Positions 44,719 through 53,269 of a stretch of DNA of 64,000 nt are shown piece after piece. Source of the DNA: Nitrospira sp. (GTDB taxonomy: Bacteria; Nitrospirota; Nitrospiria; Nitrospirales; Nitrospiraceae). The notes beneath the pieces are model-generated. The model saw only the letters and a program-made list of their open reading frames with translations, was not told the origin of the DNA and did no database searches. Positions within the stretch are counted from its first letter, which is position 1; each line of letters opens with the position of its first letter. The stretch spans positions 434,001 through 498,000 of the forward strand of contig JAUYAO010000058.1 in the NCBI GenBank assembly GCA_030692565.1. The letters are read 5' to 3'. The position numbers were made by a program, and so were the translations under genes.

Positions 44719-45108
44719 TCATGGGTTGGGCTCATGATGGCTCAAGGCGCTCGATTGTTTTGAGGCTGGCTTGCCGAGATGTTGGCCAAGTGGCCCCATC
44801 GGGGTTTTGGGGATGCCAGGGTGTTGGCCGAACATGTGCCGAGAGCTCTGCGGGGTGACTCTTTTGATCCGCGCTGCACGATCACTACTGTGATTAAGAA
44901 TGCGACAGAGATTGCCAAAGAATTCGAGGAGGGCCCCAAGCATGCTCTCGCGGACCTTCCGTGACGATGCAGGCCGTAGGCGAACCCATTGATCTTCATC
45001 GCGCTGTAGTACCGATAGTGTGTAGCCGCCTGCCTCGACTCCCTCATCTGGGACCAGTAAAAACTCCTGACCATGTGGATCAACAACCAGGAGGCCCTTG
45101 GGACGCAT
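44719..45108 (-). CDS. Hypothetical protein, uncertain
   Basis: 129 residues starting MRPKGLLVVDPHGQEFLLV, with AAGGA ahead of the ATG at 45108. The first 70 residues look protein-like (beta-rich, ALLEFFGNL helix), but the last 50 look like translated non-coding DNA, so an older stop may have been lost. No family recognised. It lies beside the 98-bp MITE. Confidence 0.45.
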   Translation of the reverse strand: MRPKGLLVVDPHGQEFLLVPDEGVEAGGYTLSVLQRDEDQWVRLRPASSRKVRESMLGALLEFFGNLCRILNHSSDRAARIKRVTPQSSRHMFGQHPGIPKTPMGPLGQHLGKPASKQSSALSHHEPNP

Positions 45109-45172
45109 TGGCCTATCCTTTCCCACGTGTGGAGTTGCTGCGCACATCGCAGGGGTCTTGATGTGGACTTAG

Positions 45173-45270
45173 GGAAGGTCTGAATAATTCCCGATTTCTA
45201 TCAACCAGCGTACGAAACGCAGGGAATCTGGTTGGTTCCTGACCAGAACTTCGAATTAATCAGACCTTCC
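45173..45270. mobile_element. 98-bp IS5-group-like MITE with 4-bp TTAG target duplication
   Basis: The ends are inverted repeats: GGAAGGTCTGAATAATTC on the left and, on the complement of the right, GGAAGGTCTGATTAATTC (17 of 18 match). TTAG flanks both sides (45169-45172 and 45271-45274), matching the YTAR target typical of IS5; IS5 itself begins GGAAGGTGCGAA. No transposase is encoded, so it is a miniature non-autonomous element. It supplies the last codons and the TGA of the adjacent regulator gene. Confidence 0.8.
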
Positions 45271-45925
45271 TTAGTTGCGTGACGAAATAGTGAACCGCTT
45301 GGGTCCGTCGCCTAACGTGTAGTTTCTTATAGAGTGTTGACAGGAGTTTAGTGATGGCGTTCGTGGGTTGCTTGAAGGCGGTGGCAATGGCCTTGTTCGT
45401 GGCTCCCTCAGCCAGCATCGTGAGGAGCTTCAGGTCGATCGGCGAGAGGGTTGGCGGGAGAAACGCCGGAGTGTTCGCGATGGTGCGCTTCATCCACGAC
45501 AAGATGTGGGCAGTCTTTTTCGGTCCAAGGAGGGATCGCCCCGCGGCGATCGTCTTGATCGCGCGGAGGAGGGCTTTGGCCCCGACATCTTTGGTCAGGT
45601 ACCCGTGCCCGCCGGCCATCACCGCGTTATAGAGGTCGCGGTCGTCGCTGTAGGCAGAGAAGAACAGGATCCGCATACGGGGAAAAGCCGAAAGAATATC
45701 TCGGCAGGCATCGGACCCAGTGCCATCGGGCAAGCGCATATCCATGATCACCACATCAGGCTTGGTGCGATGGACTTCTTCAATGGCGCGTGCCCTGCTG
45801 CCGGCCTCTCCTACCACCTGAATGCCACGATCTAATTTGAGGATGGCCCGGATTCCCTCCCGCGCGAAGGCTGAATCATCGACCGGAACGACTCGAATCG
45901 GCGGAGGCGTGGTGGATGTTTTCAT
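45260..45925 (-). CDS. LuxR/NarL-type response regulator, orphan
   Basis: 221 residues: a receiver (PVDDSAFAREG, phospho-acceptor Asp in VIMDMRLPDG, Ser in FFSAYSDD, Lys in YLTKDVG) and a C-terminal HTH (LSPIDLKLLTMLAEG, TNKAIATAF). It is a diverged paralogue of the regulator at 5766, sharing EGATNKAIA against EGQTNKEIA. No kinase is adjacent. The final residues (RKV) and the stop come from the inserted MITE, so the original C terminus was probably longer or different. Repeated TGTCTCA strings upstream might be an operator. Confidence 0.88.
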   Translation of the reverse strand: MKTSTTPPPIRVVPVDDSAFAREGIRAILKLDRGIQVVGEAGSRARAIEEVHRTKPDVVIMDMRLPDGTGSDACRDILSAFPRMRILFFSAYSDDRDLYNAVMAGGHGYLTKDVGAKALLRAIKTIAAGRSLLGPKKTAHILSWMKRTIANTPAFLPPTLSPIDLKLLTMLAEGATNKAIATAFKQPTNAITKLLSTLYKKLHVRRRTQAVHYFVTQLRKV

Positions 45926-46068
45926 GAGCGATGGGAGTCCTGTTGCGCTCGGATGTCTTGTGCGAAAATTGTCTGCTTCTGCCGAGAAACTGTGATCAAG
46001 GTTCGTGCCATGGCCGATGGAGATATTCTTTTCGAATGGCGGGGTGTTTCTGAGCACCGCGTTCAACG

Positions 46069-46121
46069 TGTCTCAGTGAAGCTGTCACAGGAGACAGAGT
46101 TGTCTCACGGTGTGTGTCTCA
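46069..46121. promoter_or_regulatory. Cluster of TGTCTCA repeats upstream of the orphan regulator
   Basis: TGTCTCA occurs at 46069-46075, 46101-46107 and 46115-46121, and its complement GAGACA at 46091-46096. Four half-sites in 53 bases between the regulator start and the end of the sigma-54 activator gene suggest a binding region. No matching regulator is known to me. Confidence 0.3.
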
Positions 46122-46155
46122 CAATGTGTGCGGGTGTAGGCGGATCGGAGCGATG

Positions 46156-47958
46156 CTACCCGGCCACGTCGATGTGGTGGGCGAGGAGTCGGCGATAGAG
46201 TGTGGCGCGGCTGATCCCGAGAAGCTTGGCTGCCTCTGTCCGGTTCCCTTGAGCCTGTTGGAGTGCTCGAAGCAATTGCGCTTTCGGTTCTGTGCGCTGC
46301 GATTCCTGGGAGGATGGCGGCCGATGGTCACGCTGGGTGTGGCGCAGTTCCTCGGGAAAATCGGACGGCATGAGGCAGGAAGTGCGGGCGCTGATCACGG
46401 CAAATTCGACGGCGCTTTTCAGCTCTCGAACATTACCTGGCCAGGAGTAGGTCATGAGCAGATGGAGACTGTCTGGATGCAGATCAGTGATGGCTTTGCC
46501 TGTGGTGGCACAGACTTGGCCGAGCAAGGCCTGTGTGAGCAATGGAATGTCATCTCGTCGATCTCGAAGCGGAGGCAGATGGATGCGCGCCACGCGGATG
46601 CGATAGAGCAAATCAGCGCGAAAGGCGCCGCGAATGACGTCTTCGTTGAGATTGTGATGCGTCGCGGCGAGGATGCGTACATTCACCTTCCGTGGACGGG
46701 TCTCTCCCAGGCGCGTAATTTCTTTTTCCTGAAGGACCCGGAGCAGACTGGTTTGGACGGAAGTCGGGATGTCGCCGATTTCATCCAGGAACAGGGTGCC
46801 GCCGTCAGCCGATTCGAAGAGTCCATGGTGATCGTCGATCGCGCCGGTGAAGGCGCCTCGCTTGTGGCCAAACAGCTGGCTGCCCAGCAGTGAATCCGTC
46901 AAGCCTGCGCAGTTGGCGGCAATAAAGGGCCGGTCTTTCCGCGGGCTGGAGTAATGGATGGCTCTGGCGACGAGTTCCTTCCCGGTTCCTGTCTCGCCTT
47001 CGATGAGGACGGTGGAATCGACGCGCGCCACATCGCGGACGAGTTGATAAACCTGCAGCATGGCAGGACTGCGTCCGACAAGGTCGTGGAATTGGGCTTG
47101 GTGATCGAGCTGCTGCCGTAGATGGTGGACCTCTGTGCGATCCTGCAGCAGGATGATGCGCCGTTCAGCGGATTGTGGATCTGCAAGGATTTCATATTCG
47201 ATCCATCGCGGGGTTTTACTCGTCAATCGAAGGGGTCGTCGGCCGCGTTGCGGCATGAGCGCGTCCCATGTTTGGCGGAGGTGCTTTCGGTCTGGGGACT
47301 CCAGCGGGAGACTCTGCTCCCACGGCTGACCGATGACCGTCGTCGAAGGACACTCGATCCAGGCAAGGCAGCGCGGGCTGATGAAGGTGACATGGCCTTC
47401 TTGATTCGTGACGATGGCGGCCAGATCCAGATGCTGGAGAAGCGCCAGGACATCGTCGCGCTCCTGGGTGGCGATGGCAAGTGACCCGGTCAGGGATGTC
47501 CGGGTCCGTTCGTGGATTTTGACTTGGTCGAGATGGTGCAAGCGCTGATCACGGGCTTGCTGTAAGAGCCGCTGTATCTGGTCGAAGCGTTCGTCGATAC
47601 GCTCGATAAGGAGCAGTGGTCGATGAGAAGCGGTCAGTGCGGTGGCTTCGAAATGGTGCAGGATTGATGTCAGGTCACGATGACTCCACGGTCCCGATCG
47701 AACCACCCGGTCATGATCGTCTCTCCACGCGGATTCGCTTTCATCAAGGAAATGTCGCAGAAAAGGAGCGAGGCTTCCGACGTCAATGGGAGACTCGGGT
47801 GACGTCTTGAATGTTGCGGCCCACCAGAGGGGCGGATCTCCAAGCAGGCGAAACCTATTTTCCGTTGCGACTCGTTCGAGAACTGCGGTGCCAAGCCTTT
47901 GAAGGAGGGTCTCCAGCATGTTCTGGGGCAGGGAGTTGGGTGAGCTGGATGGCGCCAT
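46156..47958 (-). CDS. Sigma-54-dependent transcriptional activator (PAS, AAA+, Fis-type HTH)
   Basis: 600 residues. The N-terminal part (about 1-150) is helical and unrecognised, followed by a PAS-like region (about 165-275, AAIVTNQEGHVTFIS). The AAA+ domain has Walker A GETGTGKELVARAIH, the sigma-54 contact loop GAFTGA and Walker B TLFLDEIGDI, and the C terminus has a Fis-type HTH (NRTEAAKLLGISRATLYRR). It drives RNA polymerase with RpoN. It lies 18 bases downstream of the small GTPase gene, so it is the last member of that operon. The targets could include the sigma-54 promoter at 62118 (speculative). Confidence 0.92.
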   Translation of the reverse strand: MAPSSSPNSLPQNMLETLLQRLGTAVLERVATENRFRLLGDPPLWWAATFKTSPESPIDVGSLAPFLRHFLDESESAWRDDHDRVVRSGPWSHRDLTSILHHFEATALTASHRPLLLIERIDERFDQIQRLLQQARDQRLHHLDQVKIHERTRTSLTGSLAIATQERDDVLALLQHLDLAAIVTNQEGHVTFISPRCLAWIECPSTTVIGQPWEQSLPLESPDRKHLRQTWDALMPQRGRRPLRLTSKTPRWIEYEILADPQSAERRIILLQDRTEVHHLRQQLDHQAQFHDLVGRSPAMLQVYQLVRDVARVDSTVLIEGETGTGKELVARAIHYSSPRKDRPFIAANCAGLTDSLLGSQLFGHKRGAFTGAIDDHHGLFESADGGTLFLDEIGDIPTSVQTSLLRVLQEKEITRLGETRPRKVNVRILAATHHNLNEDVIRGAFRADLLYRIRVARIHLPPLRDRRDDIPLLTQALLGQVCATTGKAITDLHPDSLHLLMTYSWPGNVRELKSAVEFAVISARTSCLMPSDFPEELRHTQRDHRPPSSQESQRTEPKAQLLRALQQAQGNRTEAAKLLGISRATLYRRLLAHHIDVAG

Positions 47959-47976
47959 GGCAGTCCAGTTGTATCG

Positions 47977-48477
47977 CTAGGCGGCTTCTAGAATTATGTG
48001 CGTGAGCCGCATAAAGAGTTCCGGCACCCCGTCGCCGGTCTTGGCGCTTCCCGCGAACACGAGCCATCCCTTGTGTCGCAGCTGTGCGAGTGTCGCCTCG
48101 TCGATTTCCCATTCCTGGAGTTGATCGGCCTTGTTCACGATGAGGACGAAAGGCACGGGCCCGAGTGTGGATTGGGCCAGTTGGTGCAGGGATTCCGCCG
48201 TATCCAGGGTAGACCGCCTCATGCCGTCGGCGACGAGGATATAGCCGGATGAGCCTCGCAAATAGGACTCCCGCATTTTCTGAAAATCGTCTTCTCCATA
48301 GAGATCCCAAATCATCAGGGTCACGTCCCGGTCGTCGACGAGGAGCGTTTTCTTTTCGATCGTCACGCCGATGGTCGTGTGGTACTGCTCCGAAAACATG
48401 CCCGTCACGAAACGGCGGATGAGACTGGTCTTTCCGACGGCGAATCCACCCAGGAGACAGATCTTCTTTTGAATCAT
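47977..48477 (-). CDS. Ras/Rab-like small GTPase
   Basis: 166 residues. All five G motifs can be seen: G1 GGFAVGKTS, G2 TTIG, G3 WDLYG, G4 NKAD and G5 SAKTG. The position of the catalytic Gln of Ras (right after G3) is Glu (WDLYGED), so intrinsic hydrolysis may be slow or need a partner. It lacks a lipid anchor motif. It differs from MglA, which lacks the G3 Asp. The ATG overlaps the stop of the upstream longin/OmpA protein gene (ATGA), implying a joint complex. Role in the cell unknown. Confidence 0.88.
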   Translation of the reverse strand: MIQKKICLLGGFAVGKTSLIRRFVTGMFSEQYHTTIGVTIEKKTLLVDDRDVTLMIWDLYGEDDFQKMRESYLRGSSGYILVADGMRRSTLDTAESLHQLAQSTLGPVPFVLIVNKADQLQEWEIDEATLAQLRHKGWLVFAGSAKTGDGVPELFMRLTHIILEAA

Positions 48478-50258
48478 GGTGCGGAGTCCGCGCGGCCGAC
48501 GAGAGGCTTGGCTGTGACGAGGAGCGTGACCCGCCGCTGCGCATTCTGACCGCCTTTAGTTCCCCCACGTTTCTGCCCGGCGAACGAGGTTGGTTCCACG
48601 CTCGCGCTGAGGGTGAGCGGCGGGTAGGAGGCTGCTCCTCCAAGGGCGGCGATGACGGCATGAGCTCTGGCGGTGGCCAGTAGGAAATTCATGGATTCCG
48701 TTCCTGTCGGATCGGCATCGCCGATGGCTTCGACGAGAAGCGTCTCACCCGAAGCAGAGTGAGCGGACTGGCGCAAGTTTTCAATCAGGCGTTTGACCGG
48801 CGTGACCTTGCTCGATTCTGCGTCGGAGAGTGTGGAGGAGCCGCTCTCAAAGAAGAAACTGATTCGGTTCAATTGGGCGATGAGATCAGCGCGTGAGACG
48901 GTGCGGAGTTCCTCATCGTGATATTCACGAACGCCCGGAAGTAAGAGGGCCATCTGTCTGGCTTGGATGGCCCAGCTTTCCGGCGCATTCCCGCTGGCGG
49001 TGAGGCGGCCATCGTCGTAGCGGAGCGTTGCGGTCCCCGGGGGACGGAGGAGCGAGGCTGCGCGTTTGCCGACGAATTGAGGATCAAGGGAGTGGAACGG
49101 GGTCCAGTGAGAGATGATGTGCTCGCGAGGGATTCCTTCCTGAGTCAAGAGATCGTCTGGCTCCGCTGCCATTGGATCGCGGAGTCCCTCGAGGGTGACG
49201 ATACGGCCGTCGCGTTCCAGTGTCGTCACGACGACTCCGGGCATAGTTCGGATTCTCTGCGTCAGATGTTGCCATCGCTGGTTGTTTTGATAGGTGGTCC
49301 AGCCCCAGAAGGCTGTGGAGAGGGCGATGACAGTGAGGGCCACCCAGGTCATTGGGAAGGTTCTCGTGCGGGGAGTTTCGTATTGAGTCTGCGCACATTC
49401 CATGAGGCGGTCGTGCGTGGCATCGAAGCTCGAAGGGTTTCCGTCGAATGCGGCGAAGGCGTCGGCATAGTCGAGCTGGATCGATTCGAGGGTTTGCTGC
49501 ACCTGAGCCCGAAGATAGCCCGGTGCGGTTCCCCTGACGACGCAGGCCAGAATGGCCTGGGAACTTTGTTCGATCAAGACCCGGCATTCTCCAACCTCCA
49601 AGGTATTCAGGGTCTGTCCTCGCGGGGTATTGAAGGTGTCCTGCACAAAGGTTTGAATGGCCGTCAGCATGCCGGATACCAGCTGTTGATCATGAATGAT
49701 GGCGGTATCCGATCCGACGTGATGGAGCAGGAGGCCGGTGTCGCGATGAATGAGAAAGAGTTGCTCCACTCGAAAACGCAGCGTGTGCAGGAGGATGATT
49801 TCGGCGAATGGTCGTCCTGTTCGCCAGGCCTCTATTCTCCAGGCGAGCCCTTTAGGGGACAGGCTGTGATCGATGGTCTGATTGAACGACTGCATCATCC
49901 CTTGCAGCGTGCGGACGATCGCTTGGCGGATGGCCGGGCCCATGATGGGGGCGATGGCCTCAGCGATCACATGGGGATTGCGGCGTACAGAACTCGTCAG
50001 TGCGGTCTGAACATGCGGTGTGAGTGCGGCGGTCAGTCGCTCGTCCTGTTTGCCGCGTAAGGTGATGGCCTCGGCGAGGACTTTGCTGACGGAGGGCGCA
50101 TCGGTCTCCGTATGTTCCAGACGATTGCGGAGTTCGGTAAGCTGGGTTTGCTCCGGCGCAAGGAGCAGCGTGCGAAGTTCCGCCCACTCTTGTTTCAACT
50201 CGGGGCTCGCGGCGGTATCAGCCGAGGATGGCTGGGGGCTGGGCCGGGGTTGATTCAT
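48474..50258 (-). CDS. Inner-membrane protein: longin/roadblock-like domain, TM helix, BON-like and OmpA-like domains
   Basis: 594 residues. Residues 20-130 are helical; about 155-275 resemble the longin/roadblock type of GTPase regulatory fold (VEQLFLIHRDTGLLLHHV, then VSGMLTAIQTFVQDTF). A single membrane helix lies at about 305-321. The periplasmic part has BON-like segments (about 330-450) and an OmpA-type peptidoglycan-binding domain (about 465-560, IGDADPTGTESMNF). It thus puts a GTPase-contact domain in the cytoplasm and an anchor in the cell wall. AAGGAG precedes the ATG at 50258; its stop overlaps the GTPase start. The longin call is a fold-level inference. Confidence 0.8.
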   Translation of the reverse strand: MNQPRPSPQPSSADTAASPELKQEWAELRTLLLAPEQTQLTELRNRLEHTETDAPSVSKVLAEAITLRGKQDERLTAALTPHVQTALTSSVRRNPHVIAEAIAPIMGPAIRQAIVRTLQGMMQSFNQTIDHSLSPKGLAWRIEAWRTGRPFAEIILLHTLRFRVEQLFLIHRDTGLLLHHVGSDTAIIHDQQLVSGMLTAIQTFVQDTFNTPRGQTLNTLEVGECRVLIEQSSQAILACVVRGTAPGYLRAQVQQTLESIQLDYADAFAAFDGNPSSFDATHDRLMECAQTQYETPRTRTFPMTWVALTVIALSTAFWGWTTYQNNQRWQHLTQRIRTMPGVVVTTLERDGRIVTLEGLRDPMAAEPDDLLTQEGIPREHIISHWTPFHSLDPQFVGKRAASLLRPPGTATLRYDDGRLTASGNAPESWAIQARQMALLLPGVREYHDEELRTVSRADLIAQLNRISFFFESGSSTLSDAESSKVTPVKRLIENLRQSAHSASGETLLVEAIGDADPTGTESMNFLLATARAHAVIAALGGAASYPPLTLSASVEPTSFAGQKRGGTKGGQNAQRRVTLLVTAKPLVGRADSAP

Positions 50259-50285
50259 CAAAATGGGCTCCTTGCATGCGGGCGA

Positions 50286-50882
50286 CTAGGATGTGGGCGA
50301 GCCCTGCTGGAGTTTCTGAGATAGCTCAGCTAATAGCTCTGCGAGTGCCGTACGGTCTGTTTTGGCGTGCCGCAGATCTGCGACGGAACGATTGAGAGAG
50401 TCTGAGAGTTGGTCTTGTGTGGATCGGATCGTTTCCTTGAGGGCGGTGACATGATCCAGGACTTCGTGGCGGAGCGTGCGTTCGGACTGATCGGTTTGTT
50501 GGGCCAGGTCGGTGGCTTTGCGTTCGACCACGACTCCGAGGCTGGTGAGATCCCTGACGAGGTGCTGCAAGGCTTCGCCGCGGACTTCCTGTTCATGTTG
50601 CAGGCGACCGGACAGGACGGCTACTTCCTGCTGCATGAAGGCTTCGAGCGCATCGAATCGTTTCGTGAGCTCGGCTCTGAGCGCGGCAGCTTCCTTGACG
50701 AGATTTTGTTCAAGGGCGGAGAAGCGCCGGTCGTGATCACGGACTTGTGCTCCGAAGAGGATGTCGCGAATCTTTTCGAGATTGCCGTTCTGTGCATTGT
50801 CGTCACCTGATAGGAAATGCGACGACGTGGAAGACTCGGCGACGAGCGAAGGGGCTTGGGTGTCAGCGGCTTCTGTTGACAT
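50286..50882 (-). CDS. Cytoplasmic coiled-coil protein of the GTPase module
   Basis: 198 residues from ATG 50882 (AAGGAG ahead). The conserved core begins KIRDILFGAQVRDHDRRF, continues with KRFDALEAFMQQEV, and the rest to about residue 190 is heptad-rich coiled coil. I know this type only as an unnamed family that I recall occurring beside small GTPase and OmpA-like genes; no function is established. It has no signal or membrane segment, so it should act in the cytoplasm, perhaps as a scaffold bridging GTPase and membrane partner. It is the first gene of the operon, 27 bases before the OmpA-like gene. Confidence 0.75.
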   Translation of the reverse strand: MSTEAADTQAPSLVAESSTSSHFLSGDDNAQNGNLEKIRDILFGAQVRDHDRRFSALEQNLVKEAAALRAELTKRFDALEAFMQQEVAVLSGRLQHEQEVRGEALQHLVRDLTSLGVVVERKATDLAQQTDQSERTLRHEVLDHVTALKETIRSTQDQLSDSLNRSVADLRHAKTDRTALAELLAELSQKLQQGSPTS

Positions 50883-51017
50883 AAGCGACTCCTTGGTCAC
50901 GTGCTCTGGAGCATGATGGCGCCATGGTCCAGGATAAGAGAGTGATGTATTGCGCCGTCCGCGGAGGATGGCAAACGTGCGGGTCATCCCCTACGGGCAC
51001 AGGGCCTCTGCGCCGCT

Positions 51018-51044
51018 ATGTTAACACCGGCGATTTGCTGTCAA
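51018..51044 (-). promoter_or_regulatory. Possible sigma-70 promoter of the GTPase operon
   Basis: Minus strand: TTGACA (51039-51044) and TAACAT (51018-51023) with a short 15-base spacer, 136 bases before the coiled-coil gene. The spacing is shorter than ideal, so support is modest. Confidence 0.35.
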
Positions 51045-51071
51045 CAAGGTGCTGGGTAGGGAATCTGTAGC

Positions 51072-52199
51072 CTAGGCTGATGAAGAGGGAGGCAGCGGTG
51101 TTTGGCTGGATTTGGGCTCAATGGTCTCAATGATCCCGCCCCCTAGGACTCGGTCCTCGTCATAAAACACAGCGGATTGCCCGGGACTGAGTGCCCGCTG
51201 TGGCGTGCTAAATTGAACGATCATCCTTCCGGCAGATAGAGGAATAGTCGTAGCTGACGATGGGGGTGTGGCGTAACGCACTTTACAGTCGACTCGGGAC
51301 GGCGCGGCTAGAAGTCTGGGATCGAGGATATTGAGGTCTTTTACTGTACAGGAGGAGCTGAGCAGGTGTTCTTCCGGTCCAAGAACGACTGTGTTGGTAG
51401 CCGGTTGAACCCGCTGGACGTAGAGGCGTTGTCCGGTGGCGATGCCAAGCCCTCTTCTTTGTCCCGGTGTATAAAAGGGAATCCCCTCGTGGGTTCCTAG
51501 CGTGGTTCCGGTTTCGTCGACGAAGTGTCCGGGCGTGCTCTGGAGATCGGGTTGTTCCTGGAGGAAGGTCCGGTAATCGCCATGACTGACAAAGCAGATT
51601 TCCTGACTCTCTTTCATCTCCTCTTCCGGAAGCCCGAGCGAGGCGGCTTCTCGCCAGACATCGGCTTTCTGCATTTGTCCTACAGGAAATAGCAATCGGT
51701 TCAGCCAGGATGCCTGGAGGCGGTAGAGGAAATAGCTTTGATCCTTCCTGGCATCAGCTCCTTTCATGAGGGAGAGGTGCTCGCCGCTTCGGTCGACATG
51801 CGCATAATGGCCGGTCGCCACGAAAGAGATGCCTTTTGAGTCCGCGAGCTCGATGAGTTGGCGAAGCTTCACGCGTTCGTTGCAGCGCACGCAGGGGTTT
51901 GGTGTGGTGCCGTTCGCATAGGCGGAAACAAAGTCATCAATGACCGCGGTGCGGAACTCGGCGCGGGAGTCGACGAGTTCGTGCGGGATGTTGAGTTGTT
52001 TGGCCACGTATCGCGCGATGCCAACTTTGCAACAGCCGCGCTCCTCCCACCGCTTCGAGGCCGCGACTTCCTCGCTCTCATGCTCCCAGACCTGGAGGGT
52101 GACGCCATGGACTTCGAAACCCTGTCGAGTCAGAAGGAGGGCGGCTACGGAGCTATCGACTCCCCCGCTCATACCGAGGAGAACGGTTGGACGTGACAT
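51072..52199 (-). CDS. mnmA: tRNA-specific 2-thiouridylase MnmA
   Basis: 375 residues from ATG 52199, the usual length. The ATP-binding loop GMSGGVDSSVAALLL is near the N terminus; the catalytic cysteines are in NPCVRCN and ICFVSHGDY. MnmA thiolates U34 of tRNA-Lys, -Glu and -Gln, working at the same position as MnmE/MnmG encoded in this block. An upstream extension of the frame to 52340 lies inside a bactofilin gene and has no family similarity. Confidence 0.97.
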   Translation of the reverse strand: MSRPTVLLGMSGGVDSSVAALLLTRQGFEVHGVTLQVWEHESEEVAASKRWEERGCCKVGIARYVAKQLNIPHELVDSRAEFRTAVIDDFVSAYANGTTPNPCVRCNERVKLRQLIELADSKGISFVATGHYAHVDRSGEHLSLMKGADARKDQSYFLYRLQASWLNRLLFPVGQMQKADVWREAASLGLPEEEMKESQEICFVSHGDYRTFLQEQPDLQSTPGHFVDETGTTLGTHEGIPFYTPGQRRGLGIATGQRLYVQRVQPATNTVVLGPEEHLLSSSCTVKDLNILDPRLLAAPSRVDCKVRYATPPSSATTIPLSAGRMIVQFSTPQRALSPGQSAVFYDEDRVLGGGIIETIEPKSSQTPLPPSSSA

Positions 52200-52234
52200 A
52201 GTGCGGCTATTGTACTGTCTGACCGGCGAAAGGG

Positions 52235-52678
52235 CTAGAGGTCTGGCGTGCGTATTTTGCTTCGATGGAGAGTCAGGTCGTGGACATTCTTGGCCGACTG
52301 GGGATGCTCCTCGACCCAGCGATGGGCGCCCATATCGCACATACCATGAAAATGTGCTCCGTCCTCGATGGCAATGGCGGGAGTTCGGATGTCCCCAATA
52401 AGGACGCCCTGTTTGAGGATTTGGATTCTTTCTGTGGCTGTAACGGTCCCGTTAATCTTTCCGCTGGTGAGCAGCGTCCCTGCGGAGATAATTCCCTTGA
52501 CCACGGCAAACTCCCCCACGATCAGTGTGCCGGTGGTGTGGATTTCACCTTCCAGTTTCCCGTCGATGCGGACGGTGCCGTCGAAATTCACGACGCCTTT
52601 GAATTCCACCCCTTTCCCAAGAAAAGTGAAATTGTCGTCGTCCGATGGGGAAGATTTCTTATCGCCAATTGCCCACAT
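52235..52678 (-). CDS. Bactofilin
   Basis: 147 residues. The beta-helical bactofilin core (DUF583) shows its repeating pattern: GKGVEFKGVVNFDGTVRIDG, GEIHTTGTLIVGE and IAIEDGAHFHG. Bactofilins polymerise without nucleotide into cytoskeletal filaments. It lies 90 bases downstream of a second bactofilin gene, and 35 bases upstream of mnmA. A C-terminal tail of about 35 residues is basic and unstructured. Confidence 0.92.
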   Translation of the reverse strand: MWAIGDKKSSPSDDDNFTFLGKGVEFKGVVNFDGTVRIDGKLEGEIHTTGTLIVGEFAVVKGIISAGTLLTSGKINGTVTATERIQILKQGVLIGDIRTPAIAIEDGAHFHGMCDMGAHRWVEEHPQSAKNVHDLTLHRSKIRTPDL

Positions 52679-52768
52679 GCGATCAAAGGTCCTTCTAGGT
52701 ACAGCAGGCTCACCGGGTGTCTCGGGTTCAGGACCCCGATGAGCGTATTAATTGTGTCACCGGAAATG

Positions 52769-53269
52769 TTAGCCGTTGATCCTTTTTATGCCGCCTTGGC
52801 CTGAGATGCCAACCGGGTGAAGGGGCGTTTCGCGAGTGACTTCTCGAATCCCTTGTGACATTTCTAGGGTGCCGTTAAATAGTACGCCTTCTTCAATAGA
52901 AAGCATTGGTGTCTTTATTCCGCCATTGACGATGGCTGGGGCGCGAAGCTTAATCTTTTCTTTGGCAACGACATCGCCTGTGATTTTCCCTTTGCAGACG
53001 ATGGTCCCGGCCGTCACTTTGGCCGTGATCACTGCCTCTTCGCCCACGAGGAGGACGCCTTCCGTATGAATTTCTCCGTCGAGAGATCCATCAATTCTTA
53101 CGGTTCCGTTGTATGAGATGGTGCCTTTAAACTCGACCCCTTTGCCGACAAACGCACTAACATCTTCTGAGGCTTCCTGGCGACCCAGGTTTGAAGCGAG
53201 CGAGATATCCTCAGCTTCCACTTCCTCTGCCATCGTACGCTTCCCGTCCTGCTTGTCTGATTTCCACAT
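52769..53269 (-). CDS. Bactofilin, second copy
   Basis: 166 residues. The core reads GKGVEFKGTISYNGTVRIDG, GEIHTEGVLLVGEEAVITA, then MLSIEEGVLFNG. It shares the layout of the 52235 gene, with a longer N-terminal lead (about 40 residues, EAEDISLASNLGRQ). The pair next to parAB recalls the bactofilin-ParABS association in Myxococcus; a role in placing ParABS is plausible but only inferred from position. Confidence 0.92.
   Translation of the reverse strand: MWKSDKQDGKRTMAEEVEAEDISLASNLGRQEASEDVSAFVGKGVEFKGTISYNGTVRIDGSLDGEIHTEGVLLVGEEAVITAKVTAGTIVCKGKITGDVVAKEKIKLRAPAIVNGGIKTPMLSIEEGVLFNGTLEMSQGIREVTRETPLHPVGISGQGGIKRING

Noticed and set aside
46507-46521. TGGCAC-like string antisense within the sigma-54 activator gene
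   Set aside because: The -12 part reads TGGC instead of TTGC, and the site is inside coding sequence facing no gene start.
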